Positions 9,090 through 18,600 of a stretch of DNA of 64,000 nucleotides are shown piece by piece. Position 1 is the first letter of the stretch; each line of letters begins with the position of its first letter. The translations under genes were made by a program, and so were the position numbers. The notes under the pieces were generated by a model, which worked only from the letters and a program-made list of their open reading frames with translations, searched no databases and was not told the DNA's origin. This DNA is from G965216255 sp965216255 (lineage in GTDB: Bacteria; Bacteroidota; Rhodothermia; Rhodothermales; Bin80): NCBI GenBank assembly GCA_965216255.1, contig OZ244148.1:434001-498000 (forward strand). Direction: 5' to 3'.

Positions 9090-11201
9090 TCAACCTGCCA
9101 CCTCGCGTAGCATGGCCACAATCTCCCCCTCCACCTGCCGGATGTCGGCCTCGATCGCCTCCAGCGGACGCGGCGGGCGGTACTCGTAGAAGTAACGGTT
9201 GAAATTGATCTCGTAGCCCACAATCCCGACCTCTCCGCCCTTCGGATCCCTCCGCTCCATATCGATCCAAGCATCGGGAAGGTGTGGCTTCACCTCGCGC
9301 TCGAAAAACGACTCGATATCCTCCGAAAGCGACACGCTTTCCGTGTCGCGGAGCTGCGGGTCGGGCTCGGGACGGCCCTGCCTGTCCCGGCAGATCTCCG
9401 CCTCTTCGTCGCGCTCGGAGAGTGCGGATAAAATGGCCTTTCTGATAGGCGCGGTTAGTTTCAGACCCGCTGCCCGTGCCGCCCGGGACAACTCGCCGTC
9501 GAACGCCTCCCGGTCCAGGAACAGCCTATCCTGCAAAGTCCGGAGCAGGGCACGGATCGCAGCCTGCTTAGCGCGGCCCGCCTCCTCGGCTTCGCCCTTC
9601 GCGGAGCCCTTCTTGCGCGACACCGCCAGGTTGACAAAGGCCCTCTCCTCTTCAAGCCGTGCGATCCGCTCCGGGCTGGCCCGGAAGTCGAGCCGAAGCG
9701 GGCACTCGACCGTGATCTTCCGGAATCCAAAGTGCGTGGTCGGATAGACGCGGCTGACAACGACCGACCGCTCTTCTCCGTCCTTGACGACGTACCGGGT
9801 CGCGCCGTCCTCGAAGTCTGTCAGCAACCGCAGGATGTCTTCTTTCCGGTCAAACGGAATCTCACGGCGCTTGTCACCCAGGCTCTTGCGCATCGAGACC
9901 CAGAATGAAGTGGCATTGACGAGCTGGACCTTGCCACGCCGCTCGGGCCGTTTCCGGTTCGTGAGCACCCAGACATAGGTAGCGATGCCCGTGTTGTAGA
10001 AGAGTTGTTCGGGGAGTGCGATCAACGCTTCAAGCAAGTCGTTCTCGAGAATCCAGCGCCGAATCTCGCTTTCGCCGCTTCCGGCATCGCCCGTGAAAAG
10101 GGGCGAGCCGTTCATGATAATGGCGATGCGCGAGCCGCCCTTGGAGCGTTTCTTCGAGTGTGCGAGCATGTGGAGCAGGAATAGGAGCTGGCCGTCGCTG
10201 ATCCGCGGCAGGCCCGGCCCGAACCGGCCAACGTAACCCCGGTCGTGCTCCGCCCCCACTGCGGCCCGGTCCCGCTTCCAGTCCTTGCCGTAGGGTGGAT
10301 TCGCGATCATGTAGTCGAAGCTCCGGCCTGCGTGCCGGTCGTTCGAGAGCGTGCTCCCGAAGAGGACACGCTCAGCGTCGCTACCGTCTTCCGACTTCAT
10401 GAAAAGATCCGCCTTGCAGACGGCGAACGTCTCCGGGTTCACCTCCTGGCCGAACAGGTGGATGTCGGCCTCGGGGTTCACTGCGGGCGCGTACAGCATG
10501 CCTTCGCGTCTCTCTCCCGCATTGATGTGTTCCTTGGCGATCGTGAGCATCCCACCCGAGCCACAACATGGGTCGTAGACGCTGAGTACCACTCCCCTCG
10601 TCCGCAGCCGATCCTCGTCGCCCGCAAGCAACAGGTCGACCATGAGATGGACAACGTCACGGGGGGTAAAGTGCTCTCCGGGGTTCTCGTTCAGCGCCTC
10701 GTTGAACTTCCGGATGAGCTCCTCGAAGATCGTTCCCATCGTGAAGTTGTCGATCACGTCCGGGTGGAGATTAACCTTGGGATCACCGAAGCGCTGCATT
10801 ACCTGGAACAGGAGTCCTTCCTCGTCCAGCTTCGAGATCGTGTTGTCGAATTCGAACTTCTCCAGCACCTCACGCATGTTGGCGCTGAACCCGGCGATGT
10901 AGTGGCGCAGGTTCTGAGCGATGTGGGGCGCGTCGGCGAGCAGCTTACCGAAGTCGTAGCGCGACGTGTTGTAGAACGCGAACCCCGAGGCCTGCCGGAG
11001 CTGCCCCCGAAGGTCCTCGATCCTGCCCCGGTACTTGGCGTGGACAGCCAACACCTTCGGCTTGGTGGGAGCCAGCACACAGTCGAGCCGGCGCAGCACC
11101 GTGAGCGGAAGGATCACGTCCTGGTACTTGCCGCGCTTGAAGGTGTCGCGGATCAGGTCCGCCACTCCCCAAATGAAGCTCGTGATTTCGCTGTGGTTCA
11201 T
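9090..11201 (-). CDS. hsdM: Type I DNA N6-adenine methyltransferase subunit
   Basis: HsdM of 703 residues, longer than the usual 480-530 because of an extended C-terminal helical region (EEERAFVNLAVSRKK onward). The N-terminal helical HsdM_N domain begins EITSFIWGVADLIRDTFK. The SAM-binding motif is YDPCCGSGGM and the catalytic motif is NPPYGKDW, typical of N6-adenine methylases. It protects host DNA and, with HsdS, forms the core that recruits HsdR. The start ATG at 11201 has a GAGG three bases upstream. First gene of the hsdM-S-R operon. Confidence 0.93.
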   Translation of the reverse strand: MNHSEITSFIWGVADLIRDTFKRGKYQDVILPLTVLRRLDCVLAPTKPKVLAVHAKYRGRIEDLRGQLRQASGFAFYNTSRYDFGKLLADAPHIAQNLRHYIAGFSANMREVLEKFEFDNTISKLDEEGLLFQVMQRFGDPKVNLHPDVIDNFTMGTIFEELIRKFNEALNENPGEHFTPRDVVHLMVDLLLAGDEDRLRTRGVVLSVYDPCCGSGGMLTIAKEHINAGERREGMLYAPAVNPEADIHLFGQEVNPETFAVCKADLFMKSEDGSDAERVLFGSTLSNDRHAGRSFDYMIANPPYGKDWKRDRAAVGAEHDRGYVGRFGPGLPRISDGQLLFLLHMLAHSKKRSKGGSRIAIIMNGSPLFTGDAGSGESEIRRWILENDLLEALIALPEQLFYNTGIATYVWVLTNRKRPERRGKVQLVNATSFWVSMRKSLGDKRREIPFDRKEDILRLLTDFEDGATRYVVKDGEERSVVVSRVYPTTHFGFRKITVECPLRLDFRASPERIARLEEERAFVNLAVSRKKGSAKGEAEEAGRAKQAAIRALLRTLQDRLFLDREAFDGELSRAARAAGLKLTAPIRKAILSALSERDEEAEICRDRQGRPEPDPQLRDTESVSLSEDIESFFEREVKPHLPDAWIDMERRDPKGGEVGIVGYEINFNRYFYEYRPPRPLEAIEADIRQVEGEIVAMLREVAG

Positions 11202-11401
11202 GCCTCAATTTAGCAGATTACGCGATGCCGGTCTTGGAGCGCATCCAATCTGGATGGGCCGCACGCGGTGGCACATGTTGAGAGCGGCTTCGCCCATATT
11301 GTGGAGGCTGACGCCTGAATCTTGAACGTGACCCAGCTAGCACTGCCGTTTACCCATAACCGGCTATTAACATTCGGAATTTTGCTGTGTAGTTTCACGG
11401 C

Positions 11402-12482
11402 ATGTTCCAGCAGAACCAGATTTTGCGTACGCTGAGCGCGCCTTCTTCCCGAGGTGCATTGGGACAGGTGCTCAGCGACCGGAGTCTGGACAATCGTACG
11501 GCCATAGCGCATCGTGTGTGTGAGCGCTTCGGCTTTTTCGATGTCCTGGGAAAGACGCAGGTGGCCACGTGTGCAAAGGCGCTCTCCAGGCGGAGGCGCG
11601 CGGCGAGATCGTGTTGCCCGCTCCGCTGAACAGCCATGCCAAGGGGAGTTCGCCGCGGTTGCTGCCGGCTCCTGTGCCGGCAGCGGAAGGGGTGCCTTTG
11701 ACGCTGGACGGCATAGAGGATTTGGCGCTGGAGCTGGTGGAGACTGACGAGCAGCGTGCGGTGTTCAATACGCTCATGCACCACGAGCATCCCCGGGGAG
11801 TCACGACGTTAGTGGGGGCGCAGGTGCGCTATCTCTTCACAAGCGCACACGGCTATGTGGCGGCTGTGGGGTTTTCCGCTTCGGCGCTGCGTCTGGCAGA
11901 CCGGGAGCGTTATCTGGCCTGGAGCGAAGCGCAGCGCCGGGCCTTGCAGCACCACATGGTGTGTCTGAGCCGTTTTCTGGTCCGGGTGCCGTGCAAGCAT
12001 CTGGCCAGTCATGTACTGGGCCGTGTGCTGCAGCGGCTGCCTATGGACATGGGAAGGCGCTACGGCTACCGTCCATGGGTGGTGGAGACCTATGTGGCAC
12101 CGGATCAGGAGGGTACGTGCTTCAAGGCGGCCAACTTCGTGCGTATCGGCCAGACGGCCGGTGGCAGGCCCGGCCCGGATGGAGAGCCGGAACCACCCAA
12201 GGCGCTGTATGTGTACGAGCTGGACCCTACATGGCGCAGGCGTCTGGGCGTAGCCCGTGTGGAGGCATCTGCCGTGAGGTTGCCGCACGAGGGGATCTCG
12301 AGTGAGGCCTGGGCCGAGACAGAATTTGGAGGAGCCCCCTTGGGAGATGTCCGCTTGTCGGCGCGCTTGGTAAAGAGTGCCTCCATGCTTGCCGACGTCA
12401 CAGGCGGCTCTATCGTGGCCCATACGGCCCATGATGCGGCCGCGGTGAAGGGTCATTACCGGCTGCTGGAGAGCAAAGAGGG
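11402..12482 (+). pseudogene. DUF4338 (DruA-like) protein fused to a Tn5-type transposase N-terminus, frameshifted and truncated
   Basis: The N-terminal part (11402-11580) reads DNRTAIAHRVCERFGFFD, and the frame then shifts by one near 11580 into QAEARGEIVLPAP. The core shows LVGAQVRYLF, HMVCLSRFLVRVP, LASHVLGRVLQRL and RRYGYRPWVVET, the DUF4338 signature. After about residue 240 of the long frame the protein changes into LGDVRLSARLVK and AHDAAAVKGHYRLLE, the N-terminal DNA-binding domain of IS4/Tn5-type transposases. The gene stops where the terminal repeat of an IS256-like element begins (12483), so the catalytic transposase part is gone. Both the frameshift and the truncation make it dead. 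Confidence 0.75.
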
Positions 12483-13896
12483 GAGAAACTGTCATATCTT
12501 GGGTCTGTAGAATGCCGCGGCGTGGAATTGGGGAATTAGAATTAGGCGGCTTGTTTGTCTACTTCTACGCTGTACTCGTGTGGGGTTGTTTCCAACACAA
12601 GGATGAGCAGCTGCGATCCAGTCAGCCTCCGCCAGCGTTTCTGCGCTTCCCGGGTCAGCTTGTAAACCATCATAAGTGTCGCCTCCCGGCTGCCGCATCC
12701 CTTGGTTTGCCGTGTACGTTTCCCTGCGCTCGCAAACGTGGACTCAATGGGATTCGAAGTCCGAAGGTGAACCCAGTGTTCGGGCGGGAACTGGTAATAG
12801 CTCAAGAGCTCCTCTTGATCCTTGCGCAGACAGGTGAGCGCCTTCTCGTAGGCGCCTCCGAAGAGATTCTCGAAGGTATCGAGCGCCTTCAGGGCATCCT
12901 TCCTGGACGGTGCCGTATAGATGCCACGGAGCCTCTCTTTCGCAGCCCCCTGCAGCTTCTTGGGCAGCTTACCCGGCACGTTGGCCGTCTTGTGCACCCA
13001 GCATCGCTGTTGTAGCGTGGAGGGATATACTTCTTCCAACGCAGCCCAGAAGCCCAGGCCTCCGTCTGCTGTGGCCGCCTTAGGCGCTACGTCCAAGCCT
13101 CGTTGTCCAGCAATAGCTCCTTCCAGGACAGCCTGCTTTCCAGCTCTGCGTCCAGAAGTCCTACGAGTTCTTTGCTTCCATCAGGCGTAACACCAATAAT
13201 AACAAGCATACACGGGCGCTCGTTTCCCATGCGGACATTGAAGTATAACCCGTCAGCCCAGAGGTAAACATACCGTTTGCCCGCGGGGTCCCGCTTGTTC
13301 CATTGCCGGTATTCCTCCAGCCAGGCCCCCTTGAGTCGGCTGATCGACGATGGCGATAGGTTGCCAGCTTGCGGGCCAAGTATGGCCTCCAGGGCCAGAG
13401 CAAAGTCGTTGGTCGAAACTCCCCGCAGGTACAAGGCCGGAATAAGTGCATCAGCCGATCTTCGATCGGCCAACGACGGACTGCGGCGCATATAGCGCGG
13501 CAGTATGGCGCTGGTGAAGGTATGCCCTGTTCGAGGGTCACGGATATGGGGCCGCTGGATCGCTAGCGGGCCCGCACCCGTGAGGATTTCTCCCTCCGGA
13601 TGGTGGCCATTGCGTTTGACGACTCGGTGGCCGTGCTCATTCCGCAGGTGTGTATGGGCCTTCACGTAGTCGTCGGCTTCCCGCTCGAGCGCTGCCTGAA
13701 GCATGCGCCGGGCAGAGCTTCGCACCAAGTCATCCAGGGTGCTGAGTGCCTCCTCACGGGTAAGGAGTGAGTGTACGTTGGATTCTGTTGGATCTGTCAT
13801 ACGATGTAGTCCGGATATGCCCGTCTAGGGCGATTGATGGGTACTCCACAAAGATACGCCGCGGCATTCTACAGACCCAAGATATGACAGTTTCTC
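12483..13896 (-). mobile_element. IS256-family insertion sequence, copy A
   Basis: The element is bounded by near-perfect inverted repeats of about 40 bp: GAGAAACTGTCATATCTTG starts at 12483 and its reverse complement ends at 13896. It carries one transposase on the minus strand. The 8-base flanks differ (aaagaggg on the left, ggttggtc on the right), so no target duplication is visible. The gene fragments on the two sides are unrelated, which points to a later deletion or recombination at one end. Copy B lies at 19542-20951. Confidence 0.85.
12542..13800 (-). pseudogene. IS256-family mutator transposase, copy A, split by a frameshift
   Basis: The N-terminal frame (13800-13087) and the C-terminal frame (13096-12542) together make a full IS256 transposase of about 415 residues. 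The DDE landmarks are YVYLWADGLYFNVR (first Asp), KAATADGGLGFW (second Asp) and RTSNPIESTFAS (Glu). The frame changes near 13098, where the expected LLLD-x-RGLDVAPK is read as LLLDNEAWT followed by a stop. The same break exists in copy B. Whether it is a programmed shift or an inherited inactivation cannot be decided here. Confidence 0.85.
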
Positions 13897-13903
13897 GGTT
13901 GGT

Positions 13904-14029
13904 CTTAGCGCCGGCCTCATCGCAACCGCGCTTTACGGCAGTATCGGTGCGCTGGTTGGCATTGGTGTGGGGGCTTTAATAAAGGGTGAGCACTGGGCCG
14001 CGCTGCAGCAACCGTTGAGCCACTTATAG
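13904..14029 (+). pseudogene. C-terminal end of a glycine-zipper membrane protein, truncated by IS256 copy A
   Basis: Directly outside the right IS end, a 41-codon open frame reads LSAGLIATALYGSIGALVGI and then GVGALIKGEHW before a stop at 14027-14029. The GxxxG-rich hydrophobic helix followed by a charged aromatic tail is typical of small glycine-zipper membrane proteins. The 5' part is missing. I do not recognise a specific family. Confidence 0.4.
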
Positions 14030-14285
14030 GCGTAAGGCCGACCGGACGGCCTGTCGCCGGGGCACGACTGAGGTTTTGAACAGCCACACACACAAGAGTA
14101 ACATCTCCAGGCCAGCCCGCTATGGCGTACTCCATTGGCCATCCAGATTGCACTGAAGTGGGCGGTCTCCCCTGCTGTCATGCAAGTTCGCATCTCGGAG
14201 GTGGTTAGGAAGTCATATTTTTGGGAAACTTTAGCGCCTGAGGCCTAACAAAAAACAGCCTCCTGCGCACTTCCCGGTCCAGCCC

Positions 14286-15236
14286 ATGCTCCCTGCCACT
14301 GCCCCTGGCGCAGCCAGCCAAGTGGCCCCCGCGGAAGCCGCGCGCATCGCGGCCGTGCTGCAGGCCGCCCTACTTGGCGCCACGATCGAAGCCTTTACGC
14401 TGCGCCTTGACACCTACGCAGCGTGGGCACGCGACAGCGGCCGCCCCTGGAACCACGCGCTTACGCTTCTGGCCTTCCTCTCCGAACCGGCCAGCCAGCA
14501 TTCGGACACGTGGCGGCACCAGCTGATCTCCGCCCTGCGCTACGCCTGTCGCGAAGCCTGCAGCGCGGATTTCGCGCAGGACCCCGCCATAGCCCAGGCC
14601 ATGCGGGGCCTGCGCCGGGAGCGTCCCCAAAAGCCCGCGCAAGTCACCGGGCTCACCTGCGAAGTGATCGCCAAGATTGAAGCCACCGTCTGCGCTCCCC
14701 GCAAAGGGCGCGGGCGCGGACACAGCATGGAATCGGCCAAAGGCGCCACCCGGCGCGGAAACGTGGATATAGCGCTCGTGCGCACGATGCGCAATGGCCT
14801 CCTTCGCCGCAGCGAAGCCGCAGCCCTTCAGTGGCAGGACCTGTCCGTGGAAGCATCCGACGGCTCCGGGCGGCTGCACATCGCGCGCTCCAAGACCGAC
14901 CAGGAAGCGCGCGGCCACGTGGCCTACCTTACCCCCGATACCGCCGCCTGCCTGCAGCGCATCCGGCCCGCAGGCGCGCAGCCCGAGGACCGGATCTTTG
15001 CCATGTCCGCGCGCACCATCGCCAACCGGATCAAGGCGGCCGCTGAGGCCGCCGGCACCAAAGGACGCTTCGCCGGCCACTCCGCGCGCGTCGGCTGCGC
15101 GCAGGACCTGGCCGCTAGAGGAGCCGGCCTCACGGAGTTCCAGGTCGCCGGGCGCTGGCAGTCAGCCACCATGCCGGCGATCTACGCACGCCACCAGCTG
15201 GCCGGCCGGGGCGCCGTCGCGAAGTATCTCGCGTAG
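14286..15236 (+). CDS. Tyrosine recombinase/integrase
   Basis: A complete 316-residue site-specific recombinase. An N-terminal core-binding (SAM-like) helical domain spans about residues 20-120. The catalytic domain has GLLRRSEAAALQW (Arg I), HIARSKTDQEARG (Lys), GHSARVGCAQD (His-x-x-Arg), AGRWQSATMPAIY (His/Trp position and nucleophilic Tyr) and a short tail. The family catalyses integration or excision of mobile DNA by strand exchange. The fragment at 1-464 is a paralogue. A large dyad repeat sits about 200 bases downstream (15439-15500) and could be its recombination site, though this is inference. Nothing else phage-like is adjacent. Confidence 0.88.
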   Translation: MLPATAPGAASQVAPAEAARIAAVLQAALLGATIEAFTLRLDTYAAWARDSGRPWNHALTLLAFLSEPASQHSDTWRHQLISALRYACREACSADFAQDPAIAQAMRGLRRERPQKPAQVTGLTCEVIAKIEATVCAPRKGRGRGHSMESAKGATRRGNVDIALVRTMRNGLLRRSEAAALQWQDLSVEASDGSGRLHIARSKTDQEARGHVAYLTPDTAACLQRIRPAGAQPEDRIFAMSARTIANRIKAAAEAAGTKGRFAGHSARVGCAQDLAARGAGLTEFQVAGRWQSATMPAIYARHQLAGRGAVAKYLA

Positions 15237-15438
15237 ACGCTTGACCTATGGAAGTAGCGGCGAGTGCGGCAGCATATGGGCCGGTCCAGTCATAGTGGCC
15301 CGTGGACGGACGCTACGGGCTCTGCGTGCCTCCGGCGTACGCGCACGGGGTTTGTTACCTGTATCAGCTAAAGCGCAGAGAATCGCCTGAAAACCGCCCT
15401 CACGGGCGCATTTGGCGCCGGTTCAAGGACGCCGCGTG

Positions 15439-15500
15439 CGTCAGAATCGCCGCAGATTAGGCAAATACCCGATTAGAGACGATTTGCGGCGATTCTGGCG
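15439..15500. repeat. Imperfect dyad repeat downstream of the integrase (copy 1)
   Basis: CGTCAGAATCGCCGCAGAT (15439-15457) is matched by its reverse complement (15482-15500) with two mismatches around a 24-base centre. A second, more diverged dyad with the same arms lies at 57498-57558. The rest of the 380-base gap 15237-15616 shows no gene. Confidence 0.6.
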
Positions 15501-15616
15501 TTCCTCTGATACCAGCAATCATCAAACGTCACTCTGGGGGCCCGAAGTTGCCGAAACCCGGCACGAAATCCTGCGTGTTTCTACCTCAATCCCGAAGACC
15601 CTGTTTCTGTCAGTCA

Positions 15617-18600
15617 CTAATTGACTACAACGAGGCGACCTGCGACCACGGCAGCTCCTGCCGCTGAAAGCGTGCGCACCCGGTAGAAGTACATACCGGA
15701 GGGAAGGCGAGCACCGTCCAACCGGACAGTTCGCTCCCAGCCGGCGTCAAGAACTTTTACCGGCGTCAAAACGTCCGTCCGGCCCAGGATGTCGGTCACG
15801 GCTACACTAACCTTGGCTCGCCACGGCAGGTTGAAGGTGATGTGCGTTGTTTCCCGAAACGGATTGGGGTAGTTGCCACGCAAGGCAAAAACCTCAGGTA
15901 TTCCCTTGTCGTCCACATCCGCCAGGGAAAACACGCTAATCGCAAATGTCAAACTTGCGCTCCCTCCAGCCCCATCGGTCGCTGTGTACGTGTACGACGT
16001 GGCGGCCGTCACTACCGTCGGCGTCCCGCTGATAGTCCGTGTGGCAGCGTCAAAGACCAAACCTGCGGGCAATGCGGGCATGAGTGCATACGCAACAGGC
16101 GACACTCCGCCCGTTGCTTCGGGCAGGACAAGGGGGGAAATGGCTTGCGCGCGCGGGTACGACTGATCTGCGACAAACGCCCCGTCGAATGAAAGGGGGG
16201 AACAGGAGGGGCCGGACGTGTCAGCAATGGAATTCAGCCACGCCTGAAAGGCCGCATCCAGCGGGGCACAAAGATCCTGCCCTCCAAAATGGAAGGACTG
16301 CAGATTCGTCAGGTTAGTAAGGGTTAAGGGCAATACTCCCGTAAGAGTGTTGTCGTACAAATACAGCCATTGCAGCTGCGCGAGCTGCCCCAGCTCCGGC
16401 GGGATCGCGCCCGTAAGACTGTTGCTGACCAAATCAAGGTATTGCAGCTGCGCGAGCTGCCCCAATTCCGGCGGGATCGCGCCCGTAAGACTGTTGCTGG
16501 ACAACGAAAGCCCTTGCAGCTGCGCGAGCTGCCCCAGCTCCGGCGGGATCGCGCCCGTAAGAGTGTTGCTGACCAAATCAATCCATTGCAGCTGCGCGAG
16601 CTGCCCCAATTCCGGCGGGATAGCGCCCGTAAGACTGTTGTCGCGCAAATTGAGCCGTTGCAGCCCCGCGAGCTGCCCCAATTCCGGCGGGATAGCGCCC
16701 GTAAGAGTATTGTTTTGCAATCGAAGCACTTGCAGCTGCGCGAGCTGCCCCACCTCCGCCGGGATCGCGCCCGTAAGAGTGTTGCCGGACAAATCAAGGT
16801 ATTGCAGCTGCGCGAGCTGCCCCACCTCCGCCGGGATCGCGCCCGTAAGACTGTTGTCGTGCAACCGAAGCACTTGCAGCTCTGCGAGCTGCCCCACCTC
16901 CGCCGGGATCGCGCCCGTAAGAGTGTTGTCGGACAAATCAAGGTATTGCAGCTCCGCCAGCTGCCCCAACTCCGGCGGGACCGGGCCCGTAAGACTGTTA
17001 TCGCGCAAATTGAGCCGTTGCAGCTGCGCGAGCTGCCCCACCTCCGCCGGGATCGCGCCCGTAAGAGTGTTGATTCTCAAATTAATCCATTGCAGCCCCG
17101 CGAGCTGCCCCAGCTCCGCCGGGATCGCGCCCGTAAGAGTGTTGTCGGACAAATTGAGCCGTTGCAGCTGCGCGAGCTGCCCCAGCTCCGCCGGGATCGC
17201 GCCCGTAAGAGTGTTGTCGGACAAATTGAGCCGTTGCAGCTGCGCGAGCTGCCCCAGCTCCGCCGGGACCGCGCCCGTAAGAGTGTTGTCGGACAAATCA
17301 AGTGCTCGCAGCTGCGCGAGCTGCCCCAGCTCCGCCGGGATCACGCCCGTAAGGTCATTGCCCGTCAGGAATAATTGACCAAGCCCTTTTAGTTTTTGCC
17401 AGCCGTTGTCGGGTAGCGCTCCCGTCATGTTGTTATTCTGTAACCTGACGACGGCTACTAGACCGTTTATCACGCTTACCCCCCACCACCTATTCAACTC
17501 CTCCATGTCGGAAACTGGCAGAGCATCCCAGTTATCACTATGAACCCAGTTAGCGCCATCTGTTGCATCGTACAAGGTCAGCAGTCCCTCCTGGAGCTCC
17601 AGGGCATCTTGGTTAAGGTTCAGATAGAGAAAGTCCGGCAAATCTTCAAACGCGCCATCTCGAATGCGCGTGTGAATGAACGCTACGTGGTTGGATGGCG
17701 CATTGGGCGCGACATCAATGCTGAATGCAACGGCTATGCTGTCGCCGCTGGCGAGTCCCCCGATGGTGTGCTCGACCGGCGAAGCAGCAAGATACTGTCC
17801 ATCCTGGGGCTGCAAGGCTATCTGCAAGTCGGTGGCACCGGCCAGGTAGTTAACGAAGGTGGCTTCAAGGGTTACCGTCTCACCCGAGTTAATTGCTCCG
17901 TCGTTGCCGCTGTCCGTCCACGCCCATCGCTCGAGGCGTACCGCCGGGTACTGTGGCACCCCCAGCGCGGCCTCGGCATTGACGTAGCCGCCCCCCAGCG
18001 CCCCGGCGGGGAAGCCCGGGTTGTCACCATCAATAGATTCGCTGGTAAGCCGCACGTGTTCGCGGATCTGGTCCGGCGTCATGGACGGAGACATGGTCTT
18101 CACAAGTGCGGCTAACCCGGCGACCAGAGGACTTGAAATTGACGTGCCGCCTTCGGGCCCATATGTGTCGTCGGGGGCTGTCGTATTAACGGCCACGCCC
18201 GGCGCATAGACATCTATCGGCGTACCATAGTTCGAGAACCCGGCTTTCCTGCGGGAGTCCTTCTGCGTCGCTCCAACCGCAAGCACCCTTGGATAGCCGG
18301 CCGGGTGGAACGGAAAGTCCATGACGCTCAGGTTGAGGTTGCCTCCCGCAGCGACCACAAGGGCGCCGAGATCGGTGGCCGCTGCCACGACATCGCGCCC
18401 ATAGGTGCTAACGTCACCGCCTCCCCAGCTGTTATTTATGATGTCGGCTCCATTCGCAGCTGCATACAGAATGCCCTCGTAACCCCAGCAAATGTCTAAA
18501 TCACGTGTGAGACATCCCGCATTGATCAACATGAGTTCCGCATTCCAGCTGGCACCTGCGATCCCTATCCCGTTGTCGGTCACCGCTCCCGCTGCGCCGG

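Noticed and set aside
10245..11213. 322-codon plus-strand frame opposite hsdM
   Set aside because: Antisense shadow caused by high GC; hsdM on the minus strand has all catalytic motifs.
16345..17355. Long plus-strand frames rich in Cys/Ser/Arg across the LRR repeats
   Set aside because: They are antisense shadows of the LRR-coding array; repetition makes them long, and they have no start region or family.
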